Source of the DNA: Rhinopithecus roxellana
Lineage: Eukaryota; Chordata; Mammalia; Primates; Cercopithecidae
Length of the DNA stretch: 64,000 nucleotides
Assembly: GCF_007565055.1 (NCBI RefSeq)
Contig: NC_044559.1
Coordinates: forward strand, 40,914,546-40,978,545
Direction: 5' to 3'
Shown: positions 1-8,894 of the stretch, piece by piece
How the letters are laid out: every line of letters starts with the position of its first letter
How positions within the stretch are numbered: the first letter of the stretch is position 1
Position numbers and translations under genes: made by a program
The notes under the pieces: generated by a model
What the model was told of the DNA's origin: nothing
Databases searched by the model: none
Seen by the model: the letters and a program-made list of their open reading frames with translations, nothing else

Positions 1-90
1 GCAGCACTGAACTCCAGCCTGGGTGACAGAGTGAGACCCTGTCGCAAAAAAAAAAACAAAACAAAACAAACAAAAAAAAACAAACAAAAC
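1..90 (+). mobile_element. Alu 3' end (truncated by window) with A-rich tail
   Basis: Starts in the right arm (ctccagcctgggtgacagag) and runs into a CAAAA-type tail. Confidence 0.9.
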
Positions 91-139
91 CGTGTGGTGA
101 AACAAGAATAGTCCTCTAGGATTAGGTCTTTAAATCACT

Positions 140-265
140 GGCTGGGCACTGTAGCTTATACCTGTAATCCCAGGGCTTTGGGAGGCTGAGGTTGGAGGGT
201 CGCTTTAGGCCAGCAGTTCAAGACCAGCCTGGACAATGTAGTGAGACCCTGTCTCTTAAAAAAGT
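140..265 (+). mobile_element. Alu left-arm monomer (FLAM/AluJ-like)
   Basis: Only the left arm is present, from ggctgggcactg to gtgagaccctgtctc, diverged. Confidence 0.8.
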
Positions 266-531
266 CACTGTTGGGTGATTAGAGTCTCAAATCTTTTAAG
301 TTCTCAGCTACCAAATATCTGCCTCAGAAATACCATTGTGCTTCAGTTTTCTTTTATTCACTAACGTGATGAAATGTTTCTCTTTTTTTTCCTGATTTTT
401 GACTCCCACCTCTTTCCAGTGCCCAGTAAATGCATTTCCTATTTTTCTTTAATCCGGCACTATAGAATTTGACTTTCCGGTAACAGGGAACCAGTGAGTA
501 TCTTCTGTTCTTCTTTAATTAAAGTTCCTAG

Positions 532-857
532 GGCCGAGCGTGGTGGCTCATGCCTGTAATCCCAGCACTTTGGGAGGCTGAGGTGGGCAGATCGTGAGGT
601 CAGGAGTTTGAGACCAGGCCAGCATGCTGAAACCCTGTCTCTACTAAAAATAAAAAAAATTAGCTGGGCATTGTGGTGCGTGCCTGTAGTCTCAGCTGCT
701 TGGGAGGCTGAGGCAGGTGAATTGCTTGAACCCGGCAAGCAGAGGTTGCGGTGAGCCAAGATCACGCCATTGTACTCCAGCCTGGGTGACAGAGTGAGAC
801 TCCGTCTCAAAAAAAAAAAAAAAAAAAAAAACCCTAAATAAATAAATAAAAATAAAG
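532..857 (+). mobile_element. Alu, full length
   Basis: Both arms, then a long A tail with AAAT units. Confidence 0.95.
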
Positions 858-1266
858 CTTCCAATGAAGAATAACTTACCATCAGTCACACGTAACTTAG
901 CATCAGTCACACGTGTTAGTGAAGGCCAGTGCATTCTTCCTGTTGCTCATTGCTGCATTTGGGCTGTACAGCTGAGTTCTTCCCCGAAAAGCAGCTGCCC
1001 ACTCTTCCTTCATGACAAGTGAGGCCGAAACACGCGCATTCAGTGTGTTATCAGGTTTTCAGCACATGGGGCTCCCCCTCAAGATGACCCAAATAATCTC
1101 ACATGGCATGATGGATAATGAAACCTTTAAGTTACTTTGTTCAGTCCTTATCACTGCTTTGTGTGTAGATGCTAACCTGGTCCAGGGCTTGCAGCTGCCC
1201 CACTGCGGGTCTCAGGCTGAGCTTTCTGCTGAGTTTGCCTTTTAGTTGTATTTTTGTTTCTTCTAC

Positions 1267-1565
1267 TTTTTTTTTTTTTTTTTTTTTGACAGAGTCTTGC
1301 TCTATCGCCCAGGTTGAGGTGCAGTGGCACGATCTCGGATCACTGCAAATTCCGCCTCCTGGGTTAATGCCATTTTTCTGCCTCAGCCTCCCAAGTAGCT
1401 GGGACTACAGGCACCCGCCACCATACCCGGCTAATTTTTTGTATTTTTAGTAGAGATGGGGTTTCACCGTGTTAGCCAGGATGGTCTCGATCTTCTGACC
1501 TTGTGTTCTGCCTGCCTCGGCCTCCCAAAGTGCTGGGATTACAGGTGTGAGCCACCGCGCCCGGC
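1267..1565 (-). mobile_element. Alu, full length, AluY-like
   Basis: Poly-T start through ccaccgcgcccggcc. Flanks repeat a ttctac-ttctttgtt type motif, probably the target duplication. Confidence 0.95.
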
Positions 1566-1589
1566 CCTCTACTTCTTTGTTCTTTTATT

Positions 1590-3235
1590 TTAGGATAGCT
1601 TCCACTGGGAGCCTCTGAGTCTCCCAATTACTTTCCAATTTGTTGTCGGATTCCCTCACTCTCTTGCTCAGATGTTGCTACACAGTGTTTTCTCCTCTGA
1701 TTCTTTCTTAGATGATCAGTTGCCAAGAATGATTGTGAGAGTATTCTTCACCTATGTTAAGTGCCAGAGCCTCCACTGCCATCCTCATCTTCTTCCTTGT
1801 GGTCATTGGTGTCCAAAATAGACCCGTCAGAGTCATTGGCCCAGTGATTCCCTTTGATCGTCATCCTTTGGGACACTGAAAGATTCTGAAGATTTTCCCA
1901 TCAGTGCAGGAATTGTTAGCTGAGGTTCTATCTTTCCTGATGTGTTGCTGCTTGTGAAAATGTTGTCTTCTCTACTGTGTAAACCAGTGTCTGATGCAGA
2001 GTGGTTCTGTTTCTTGGCTCTCAGTCCAGAGAAGCTGACTTGGGTTTAAGGCAGAGATGGGCAGGGGAGCTCCATCACTAACCAGGACAGCAGGAGTGTC
2101 TGAGGGAATGATGTGTTGATTGTCAAGAGGAGGAGGTAGAACATGGGACACAAGGATCACAGACTTGTGGAATTTGTGTGTGGTCTGCTCTTTGGAGACA
2201 GGCATGGTTGCTAAATTTTGAGACTCTCCACTCTGTTCCGGAAAGATCTCCTCTAAAGCTCACCATGCCACACTGGTTGCATCTCATAATGGTTGAGGTG
2301 TTGGCTGCTTGCTAGATTTTCCTTGCTGTTGGTGGTCCCCGTGGTTAATGTTTTGCTCGACACTTGTTCCTTTGAAGATTGGGGACGGGAAGAGGTGGAC
2401 GTAGGAGCCAGCGAAGCCAATGTTTTGGAGCCAGTGGCTTCTCAGGTCGTTTTCCTTGGCTTGTGTAGCAGGATGAGGGCTGCCTACCAGGGGTCTTGGT
2501 ATTTTTTTTAATGGAAGGCACTTAATCTCCCTGTGGCTGGCTCCACTGTGAGCCCCTTTTGGAGAGCCAGGTGGTTTAGGGATTTAGGCTGGGGCTTAGG
2601 AGCTGGAGGAGGTGGAGCAGGAGCTGGGTCTCAGAATGGTTTTCAAGCGGTCTCTTTCTCTTCTAGAGGTGGTGCTTTTTCAGATAGAGAACGGTTACCT
2701 TCTTCCTACATTTTCCTCTCCTGTGGATTATGGATTACCCTCGGGGGAGACAGCGGGTATCACGTGCTGTTTGAGTTTTCAAAGTAACTACTGCGTTTCC
2801 ATCTTGATTAGAGAATTCTTTAGCAACTCCTCTTCATACAGGCACGTCTTTGTCTTGTGGGTGTGATTCTTTCTAATACTGCTGATATTTCTTTGAATTT
2901 GCCATCGATATTTTTCTTCCACTTACTGCAAGGCTTAAAGATTTTCCTAATGGTGCTGTTTCCCTTTCTCTTGATAAGAGATTTGGAAACCTGCTCTTGG
3001 GCCGAGTTTGCTATAGAACCTCTGTACAATCCATCAGCTCGGCTGGAGGTGTTGACCCAGAACAGAGGCTCCTGCTGGAGGACAGGAGGTGGCTGGAAGT
3101 GGCAGTGGGGGTGCAAGTCTCTGGAGAGCCAGCCAGTGGAAGGCTCAGCTGTCAGACTTAGGGATTTGCTCTTAACTGCCTGCCTGCCTCAACCATCCAC
3201 TCGTGAAATACGTGTGTGTGTGTTCAAACAGTTTT
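1590..3235. other. Unidentified 1.6-kb block with minus-strand open-frame remnants
   Basis: No Alu or L1 similarity that I recognise. The minus strand has several stretches of open frame in different frames (for example 2820-3116 and 1972-2205), rich in Pro, Ser and Lys, separated by stops. One short frame has a CNQC-type motif. The pattern fits an old processed pseudogene, but I cannot name a parent. Confidence 0.35.
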
Positions 3236-4095
3236 ATTGAGACATATAATTCATATACTATATAATTCACCTATTTAAAACATGTAATTCAATGGTTTGT
3301 AGTATATTCAGAGTTGTGCAGCCATCACCATGGTCAATTTTAGGACATTTTCATCACCACAAAAAGAAGCCCCATACCCTTTAGCTGTCACTTCCCTATG
3401 CTCCACACTCCCATCCCTAAGCAACTACTAATCTAATTCTGTCTCTGGATTTGCATATTCTAGACATTTCATTCAAGTGGAATAATATAATTATGTGACC
3501 TTTTGTGACTGGCTGCTTTCACTTAGCATAATGTTTTCCAGGTTAATCCATGTTGTGGTATGTGTCAGAGCTTCATTCCTTTTTGTAGCTGAATAGTATT
3601 TCATTCTAGACCACATTTTGTTCATTCTTCCGTTGATGGGCATTTGGGTTATTTCCACATTTTGACCATTGTAAATAGTGCTGCTATGAACATTTGCATA
3701 CAGGTTTTCGTTTGAACACCTGTCTCTATTAAATAGCTCTTTTGGGTGGAAATGGCCAGATTATCCAATAATCCTGTTTAACTTTTGAGAAACTGCCAAA
3801 CCATTTTCTACAGTGGCCATGCCATTTTACATTTCCACCAGCAGTGTATTTCAGTACATTCCAGTTTGGAGGGTTCCAGTATCTCCAGTCTTTGCCAATA
3901 CTTATTCACTTATTTTCTTTTTTTGCTAATTGTAGTCATCCTACTTAGTGTGAAGTGGTATCTCATTGTGGTTTTGATTTGCATTTCCCTAATGACAAAT
4001 GATGTTAAGGATTTTTTTTTGTACTGTTGGCTATTTCTGTGTCTTACTTGGAAAAACATGTATTCAAACCCTTTGCCCATTTTTTAATTCGATTG
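3236..4095 (-). mobile_element. L1M-type LINE fragment
   Basis: Contains the widely dispersed L1M strings 'cagccatcaccatggtc', 'catcaccacaaaaagaagcc', 'cacttagcataatgttttcc' and 'tgaagtggtatctcattgtg'. This is the reverse complement of LINE coding orientation. Confidence 0.8.
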
Positions 4096-4910
4096 TTGAT
4101 TTGTAAATAAAGTTTTTTTGGGAACAGGGCTGGGATTAGGGTCGGGTGAGTGAGGTACGATTATGCAACTACAGGGGTGTATTCTATCTTTACTTAAATG
4201 TTTGATGCTTTGTCCATCATATATTTTTGCATTTTGATTTTTAAAAATATTGCACTAATTGTCTGGTTGACAAAATTAATGACACCCTTTAAAATTTGTA
4301 CCAGAGACCAGTACCTCCTCACTCACCTCACTGCAGTCCCAGCTGTGTTTAAATATCTGGTGGAAAAACAGGCAAGCAGTTTGGAAATGCGCGGTCCCAG
4401 CAGGGAAGTAGGCCTGGCTGCGGGGTCCCGGCCTAGGGCATTGGGCGCTGGATACAGAGAACTGGGAACCGGGAACTGTCCAGCACGCCCGTGCCTGTCC
4501 TGGCCCTTTTCCCTTGCAAGGCTGAGCGCAGCTCTGTCTGGGCCACCCTAGACGCACTCCGGCGTGGCCAGGGCAGACCTCTCTGCCTTTCTTGTCCTTT
4601 CCCGCCCGTTATCGCAGGAAACCCCCGACTCTATCGACAGCGGGAAAGAGGCTCTGAGACTGGAGAGGCAACTGCGGACCTGCAGGGCCCGCGTCACCTC
4701 TCTGCGAAGCCAAAAGTGGTGTTCCCAACTTGCTTCGACTCGCTTCCGTGCGCTCAGGCCGACTGCCCGGTCCATCCGTGGCAGTGGAGTGGCCAGGCAC
4801 ACGGCAGCCACTGTCCCTTAGACATGCGATGGCCTAGGGGCCAGGCGCTCGGCGCGGTATCCTGGCCCGGCCCGCCAGCGTCCCTCTCCAGCCGCAGGCA
4901 CTGACCCTGA

Positions 4911-4936
4911 CGAAGGCGAAGGCGAAGGCAAAGGCG
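4911..4936 (+). repeat. Short GAAGGC/CAAAGGC hexamer repeat in the CpG island
   Basis: About four hexamer units (gacgaaggcgaaggcgaagg then caaaggcgcc) lie inside the island. Short tandem repeats are common in maternally methylated germline DMRs; a role here is only a suggestion. Confidence 0.6.
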
Positions 4937-5033
4937 CCGCAAACTCTCGCGGGAGTGGCCCCCCTGGCGCCCCTCCCCCGCCGGGCCGGGGTCCGTGCCC
5001 TCCTTGGAAGGCGTAGGATGCGGAGGATGGAGC

Positions 5034-5083
5034 GCGCATGCGCACTGGCCGCCATCCGAGGCCGGAAGTGAGCGTCCGGAAGC
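5034..5083 (+). promoter_or_regulatory. INPP5F_V2: NRF-1 / YY1 / ETS core promoter cluster of INPP5F_V2
   Basis: Within 50 bp lie gcgcatgcgca (NRF-1 consensus, 5034-5044), gccgccat (YY1 core in reverse orientation, 5048-5055), ccggaagtg (ETS, 5062-5070) and tccggaag (ETS, 5075-5082). This is typical of TATA-less CpG-island promoters. Transcription probably begins a little downstream, giving a 5' leader of roughly 100-150 nt before the ATG at 5216. Confidence 0.65.
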
Positions 5084-5215
5084 TAGATGTGTCCCCTGGG
5101 CGTGACTTGGCACTGCCGCGTCGCAGTTGCCGCATTCGCTGCAGGCGCGAGGTTGGGTGCAGGCGGCTGTTTGAGCCTCGAGGCATCGACGGACAGACGG
5201 ACGGACTGACTGACG

Positions 5216-5536
5216 ATGCCGCGCTCTCACAGGCCTCCACCTACCGCGCAGCGGGCTGCCACTGCCGCGGCAGCCGAGCCCAAGTCTGAGGGCGTTGTGG
5301 CTATGACTTTCAAGATTTTTCTCCTTTTTGCAGGACTTATGGTCAAAGTTCCTGTGGGGTTATATTTTTCCTGCAAATTACTTCTTTTCCAAACTCTGAT
5401 GTTGATGTCCCCGGAAGACAGCGGCTTTTACGCGACCATTGTCGCAGTGGTCGGGCTTCATGTGGTGCTGGCAATTTTCGTCTTCATAGTGTGGAAGGAG
5501 GGCTTGCCCCAGTGGCGGGAAAACAAAAACGAGTAG
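5216..5536 (+). CDS. INPP5F_V2: VMA21-like retrogene ORF, candidate first exon of INPP5F_V2
   Basis: The intact 106-codon ORF is intronless and lies in a CpG island within an INPP5F intron. From residue 33 on it aligns with VMA21, the ER chaperone for V-ATPase V0 assembly. Shared blocks include VPVGLYF, FYATIVAVV, HVVLAIFVF and QWRE. Two hydrophobic segments (about 33-53 and 71-93) match VMA21's two membrane helices. The first 30 residues (Pro/Ala-rich) do not match VMA21. I estimate 50-60% identity in the aligned part by eye. VMA21 itself is X-linked and has introns, so this copy is best explained as a retrogene. An X-derived retroposed first exon is described for Inpp5f_v2 in the imprinting literature. 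Whether the protein is made, or the exon is mostly leader for an INPP5F C-terminal product, is open. Confidence 0.8.
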   Translation: MPRSHRPPPTAQRAATAAAAEPKSEGVVAMTFKIFLLFAGLMVKVPVGLYFSCKLLLFQTLMLMSPEDSGFYATIVAVVGLHVVLAIFVFIVWKEGLPQWRENKNE

Positions 5537-5943
5537 AGCAGCTTCTTCAGAGCTGCAAACGTGGGGGGTGGGGAAATACCTAAAGGGTTTTTCGTCTTGT
5601 TTCTTGTTCGTATTGAACGTGCTTTTATTTTTATTTTTATTTTTTTTAAGGGGAAGGGTGGGTGGGGAGGGAATTAAATATTTACTGCAGCTAAGACTTC
5701 AGTAAAATTGGGGGTGGGGGGAGGGTTGACATTTTCCGACTGCCTGTTACGTGCCAAGTGCTTTTTGTTAAGGACATAATGTTTTTGACTGGGGATCATG
5801 TTTGGCTGATGTAAATATTAATGCCAAAATAGGAAGTCAGGGTGAAAGTAACACTGTAATTAGTAGTAGAATTTATTTCGTATTAAAATGTGTCGTGACG
5901 TAATTTTTATGGCTTGGCTCAAGCAACAATTTTCAGAGTGCAC

Positions 5944-5949
5944 GTAAGT
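5944..5949 (+). promoter_or_regulatory. INPP5F_V2: Candidate 5' splice site of INPP5F_V2 exon 1
   Basis: gagtgcac|gtaagtatc is the best GT donor I noticed in the kilobase after the retrogene stop. Splicing from here to the acceptor at 8820 would join V2 to the INPP5F exons. It would place the retrogene stop codon about 410 nt upstream of the junction. Confidence 0.3.
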
Positions 5950-6295
5950 ATCAATGCATAAAACTTAACTACGTTTTACAGTGTTATTTGCTATTATTCT
6001 CCATGAGGCTGCTTGGATCGTTGTCCTTTTCCCATTGATTAATTGGTTAATGCTCAGATTTTGGCTCCTAGAATTGATCTGTGTTTCCGGTCCTGGCATC
6101 TCATTATGTCATTTGTTGTATTTTTCGATACTGTACGTGCAAATTGAGGTGAATTTGTTATTTTAGATTAAGACTGTCAGACTCAAGCTACAACAAGGTG
6201 TCTCTGATGTAAAAAACTGCAGTTTAAGATTACGGTAAATCCTTCCCTGCAGTACCTGTTAAACAGTGATCTCATTCTTACGCAGATTTAGACCA

Positions 6296-6442
6296 TGGTT
6301 TAAGTTTCACCTACAAACATTTTTTTCCACTATTATTTTCTGCTTGTATTTAGTAGCATTTTGATAAGGTCTAGGGAATAGGTATGAAATCCCAAGGGAG
6401 AAATGTCGTCTTTCTTACAGTGGAATTTGGAGACCAGTATAA
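6296..6442 (+). repeat. Copy 1 of a 147-bp intronic direct duplication
   Basis: The block from tggtttaagtttcacctac to tggagaccagtataa recurs at 8977-9123 with the same length and only scattered substitutions. It belongs to no repeat family I recognise. Confidence 0.85.
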
Positions 6443-7479
6443 GAATGCAGAAACATCTCTACCTTTTGCTGGAAAGTCTATTATTGTTAGATTAATATTA
6501 GACTAAAAGTTTCATTTTAATTCAGATTCTGCCTGTGTTGTTAATTATTTGTAGATTTTATACTTTAAGAATTTTCTTACTGGTAATTTTATAAGGATGT
6601 ACATTTTACTGTAGTTTTGGTTTCATGGTTCATCAACACTTACTACCTGGATTCTGATTCTTATTTTCATAATTGATTTTAGAGTGGGTATAAACATAGC
6701 AAAATAGACTTAGAATAAGGGTGTTTGTTTATTGAACACCAAATAAATTAATCTATAATGACAAACATGCAAAAGTAGCTTGGACTTGTTCCGTTTTTGC
6801 ACATAAGTACTGTATTCATGTAAAAGTCTTTCAAAAGATGTATTCCACATGAATGTAAAGATATCCTGAAGGTACAGTGTGTTATTTTGAAGATTAGATA
6901 ATGTGAGATAATTTAGATTTCTCCCTTCTCACTCTCACGTTTTTCTTTTTTCTTCCCTTACCTATTTCTCTGTCATCCTCCAATCCCACCACTCCCCAAC
7001 CTCAAATTATCCCATTTCCTGAGGGACTCTTTCCTCCTTTGGCTGCCTTTCTCTACTCTCCATCCCTCACTTCCCAGATCTGCGTTTTCTTGTTTTTTAA
7101 AGACTGTCCAAATGGATAGATTGTATTACATCTAATTGCAGTATAATTCATTGATTCTCTTCTTTTTTTCCCCTCCCCCTGGCCAATTTTTTTGTCCTAA
7201 GTATCTCTGCTTTAGAAATATGCTTGGCAAAAACTGCAGATGAAAATGAAAATATTAAACTCCTGTGTCATATTTGTTTAGCCTCATTGATGCTACTCAC
7301 AGAGATGTGGATGTGCTGTTACTGCTTTCTAACTCTGCCTACTACGTGGCCTAGTAAGTTGCTTATTGATTTAAAGCTTTTGATTTTGTGTTTTAAATTT
7401 GAGTAAATTTTCTTTTTAGAAATCGTAACAAAAAAATGAGAATATGGTTTTGTTATATATTTTATGAAACTTCATTGAA

Positions 7480-7990
7480 CCTCTTTACCTTATATAACTG
7501 TTACATCATTCTAACTCCCTTTTATCTTCATTGGTTTGAAAGCATGATTTTACAGTTAAATTAATATGTTTATGGTGTATTCTTTTGGCATTTGGTATTG
7601 TTTCCTATATATCTCCCAGATTTTGATGTATTCCATACATTTTTATCACTAATGACCACATATCATTGTTTATATTACTATAGTAAAGTTTTTCCTCACT
7701 GTTAGGTATTAAATTACTTCCAGTTTTTTGTTGCTACGAATAATGCAGTTGTCTTTATGCAATAATGTGTCTGTGTGTGCGTGTGTGTGCATGCATCTGC
7801 GCACTTCTTTGGTTACAAGGGTATGATGAATTACGACTTCTGTGGTTTGTTGTCAGATTGATCTCCAGAAAGACCCTGAATGAATAAGCACTTGTTTCCC
7901 CACACCTTACCAGTGTTGTTCTAATTTATATTTACTAAGTAAATATTCACTTTAGTTTTGGCTTTGTGTAAACTGTTATTTTTTAGTCAT
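7480..7990 (-). mobile_element. Old LINE-like fragment
   Basis: Resembles a decayed L1M antisense copy (for example 'cttccagttttttgttgc' and a TG-rich insert at 7768-7802). Identification is weak. Confidence 0.4.
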
Positions 7991-8087
7991 TTGCCCAGAT
8001 GCCTGTTGGCATATATCATATGGATTTTTCATTCTTGATTTTGGATATCATATTTAACAGTTGTATTGTTCCCAAATACATAGTCTG

Positions 8088-8134
8088 TTTTTTTTTCTCT
8101 CTCTCTGCCTCCGTCCTTCCCTCCCTCCCTCCGT

Positions 8135-8185
<51 letters not shown>

Positions 8186-8186
8186 C
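8088..8186 (+). repeat. Pyrimidine tract and (TG)n microsatellite
   Basis: CT-rich and (CCCT)-like sequence runs into about 22 TG units. Confidence 0.95.
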
Positions 8187-8280
8187 GTGCACGCGGGTGC
8201 ATTTGCCTTGTAGGTGAGGTTTTAGGTTTGTTTTCATTTTATATGAGTTTTTATAAAACTTATTTTAACCTTGTAGTTGC

Positions 8281-8575
8281 TTTTTTTTTTTTTTTGAGAC
8301 AGAGTTTCGCTCTTTTTGCCCAGGCTAGAGTACAATGGCATGATCTCGGCTCACTGCAACCTCCGCCTCCCGGGTTCAAGTGATTCTCCTGCCTCAACCT
8401 CCTGAGTAGCTGGGATTACAGGCATGCGCCACCATGCCCAGCTAATTTTGTGTTTTTAGGAAAGACGGGGTTTCTCCATGTTGCTCAGGCTGGTCTCGAA
8501 CTCCTGACCTCGTGATCCACCCGCCTCGGCCTCCCAAAGTGCTGGGATTACAGGTGTGAGCCACCGCGCCTGGCC
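8281..8575 (-). mobile_element. Alu, full length
   Basis: Poly-T then gagacagagtttcgctc through ccaccgcgcctggccc. Flanked by a ttgtagttgcttttt-type duplication (8270s and 8575-8590). It lies about 245 bp before the INPP5F exon at 8821. Confidence 0.95.
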
Positions 8576-8820
8576 CTAGTTGCTTTTTTTAACTGTTAGA
8601 TCTGTGAACTTATTTTCCCTTAGCTGTTGAACTATATATGTTATTCTTGTTTCATTTTTAAAATAGTCCTTATGTTTAACATTTTACCCCAGAATGTATG
8701 TGCTGTGGAAGATTTTGTTAACTGTATGTATGTAACAGTTTGCAGCTACTGTGCCTGCCCTAACAAGCCAAATATGCTTTAGATTTAAATCCTCTTTTAA
8801 CTTCATTTCCCTTTATCTAG

Positions 8821-8894
8821 TTATGATGATGAAGTTGATAAAGTAAACCAGTATCAACGACTAAGTCTAGAAGACCTGGAAAAAATCGAAATAG
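8821..8894 (+). CDS. INPP5F: INPP5F coding exon (fourth from last)
   Basis: The exon follows a pyrimidine-rich acceptor (ccctttatctag) and ends at atag|gtaagt. The first base completes a codon, then it reads YDDEVDKVNQYQRLSL and EDLEKIEI, leaving one base (phase 1). The acidic motif belongs to the hSac2 region. Confidence 0.93.

Larger units (their letters stand above)
4385..5320. promoter_or_regulatory. INPP5F_V2: Intronic CpG island, candidate imprinted INPP5F_V2 promoter/DMR
   Basis: This stretch is strikingly GC- and CpG-rich compared with the AT-rich intron on both sides. It has no TATA box. It ends over the start of the VMA21-like ORF at 5216. An NRF-1 palindrome (5034-5044), a YY1 core (5048-5055) and two ETS cores (5062-5070, 5075-5083) cluster just upstream of the likely start region. 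In mouse and human the internal CpG island of INPP5F is differentially methylated and drives the paternally expressed V2 transcript. That this island is the orthologue is inferred from position and content; methylation cannot be read from sequence. Confidence 0.8.
5537..8280 (+). other. INPP5F intron downstream of the V2 first exon
   Basis: AT-rich intron without a recognised coding exon of the full-length gene. It holds a strong consensus donor (gcac|gtaagtat) at 5944 that could end the V2 first exon, one copy of a 147-bp duplicated block (6296-6442), an old LINE-like stretch (about 7480-7990) and pyrimidine/TG microsatellites near 8.1 kb. Confidence 0.5.

Noticed and set aside
460..882. Repeated ORFs with 'SVTQAGVQW' / 'LSLPSSWDYR' peptides throughout the window
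   Set aside because: These are translations of Alu elements, not genes.
4754..5240. Several 70-158-codon minus-strand ORFs in the INPP5F_V2 CpG island
   Set aside because: Stops are rare in GC-rich DNA. The frames are Arg/Pro/Ala-rich and mutually overlapping, with no domain.
5216..5536. The VMA21 gene itself
   Set aside because: VMA21 is X-linked with introns, and this ORF differs at roughly half of the aligned residues and in its whole N-terminus.
8139..8186. TG run as Z-DNA regulatory element
   Set aside because: Ordinary microsatellite length and location next to an Alu; nothing in sequence supports a specific role.
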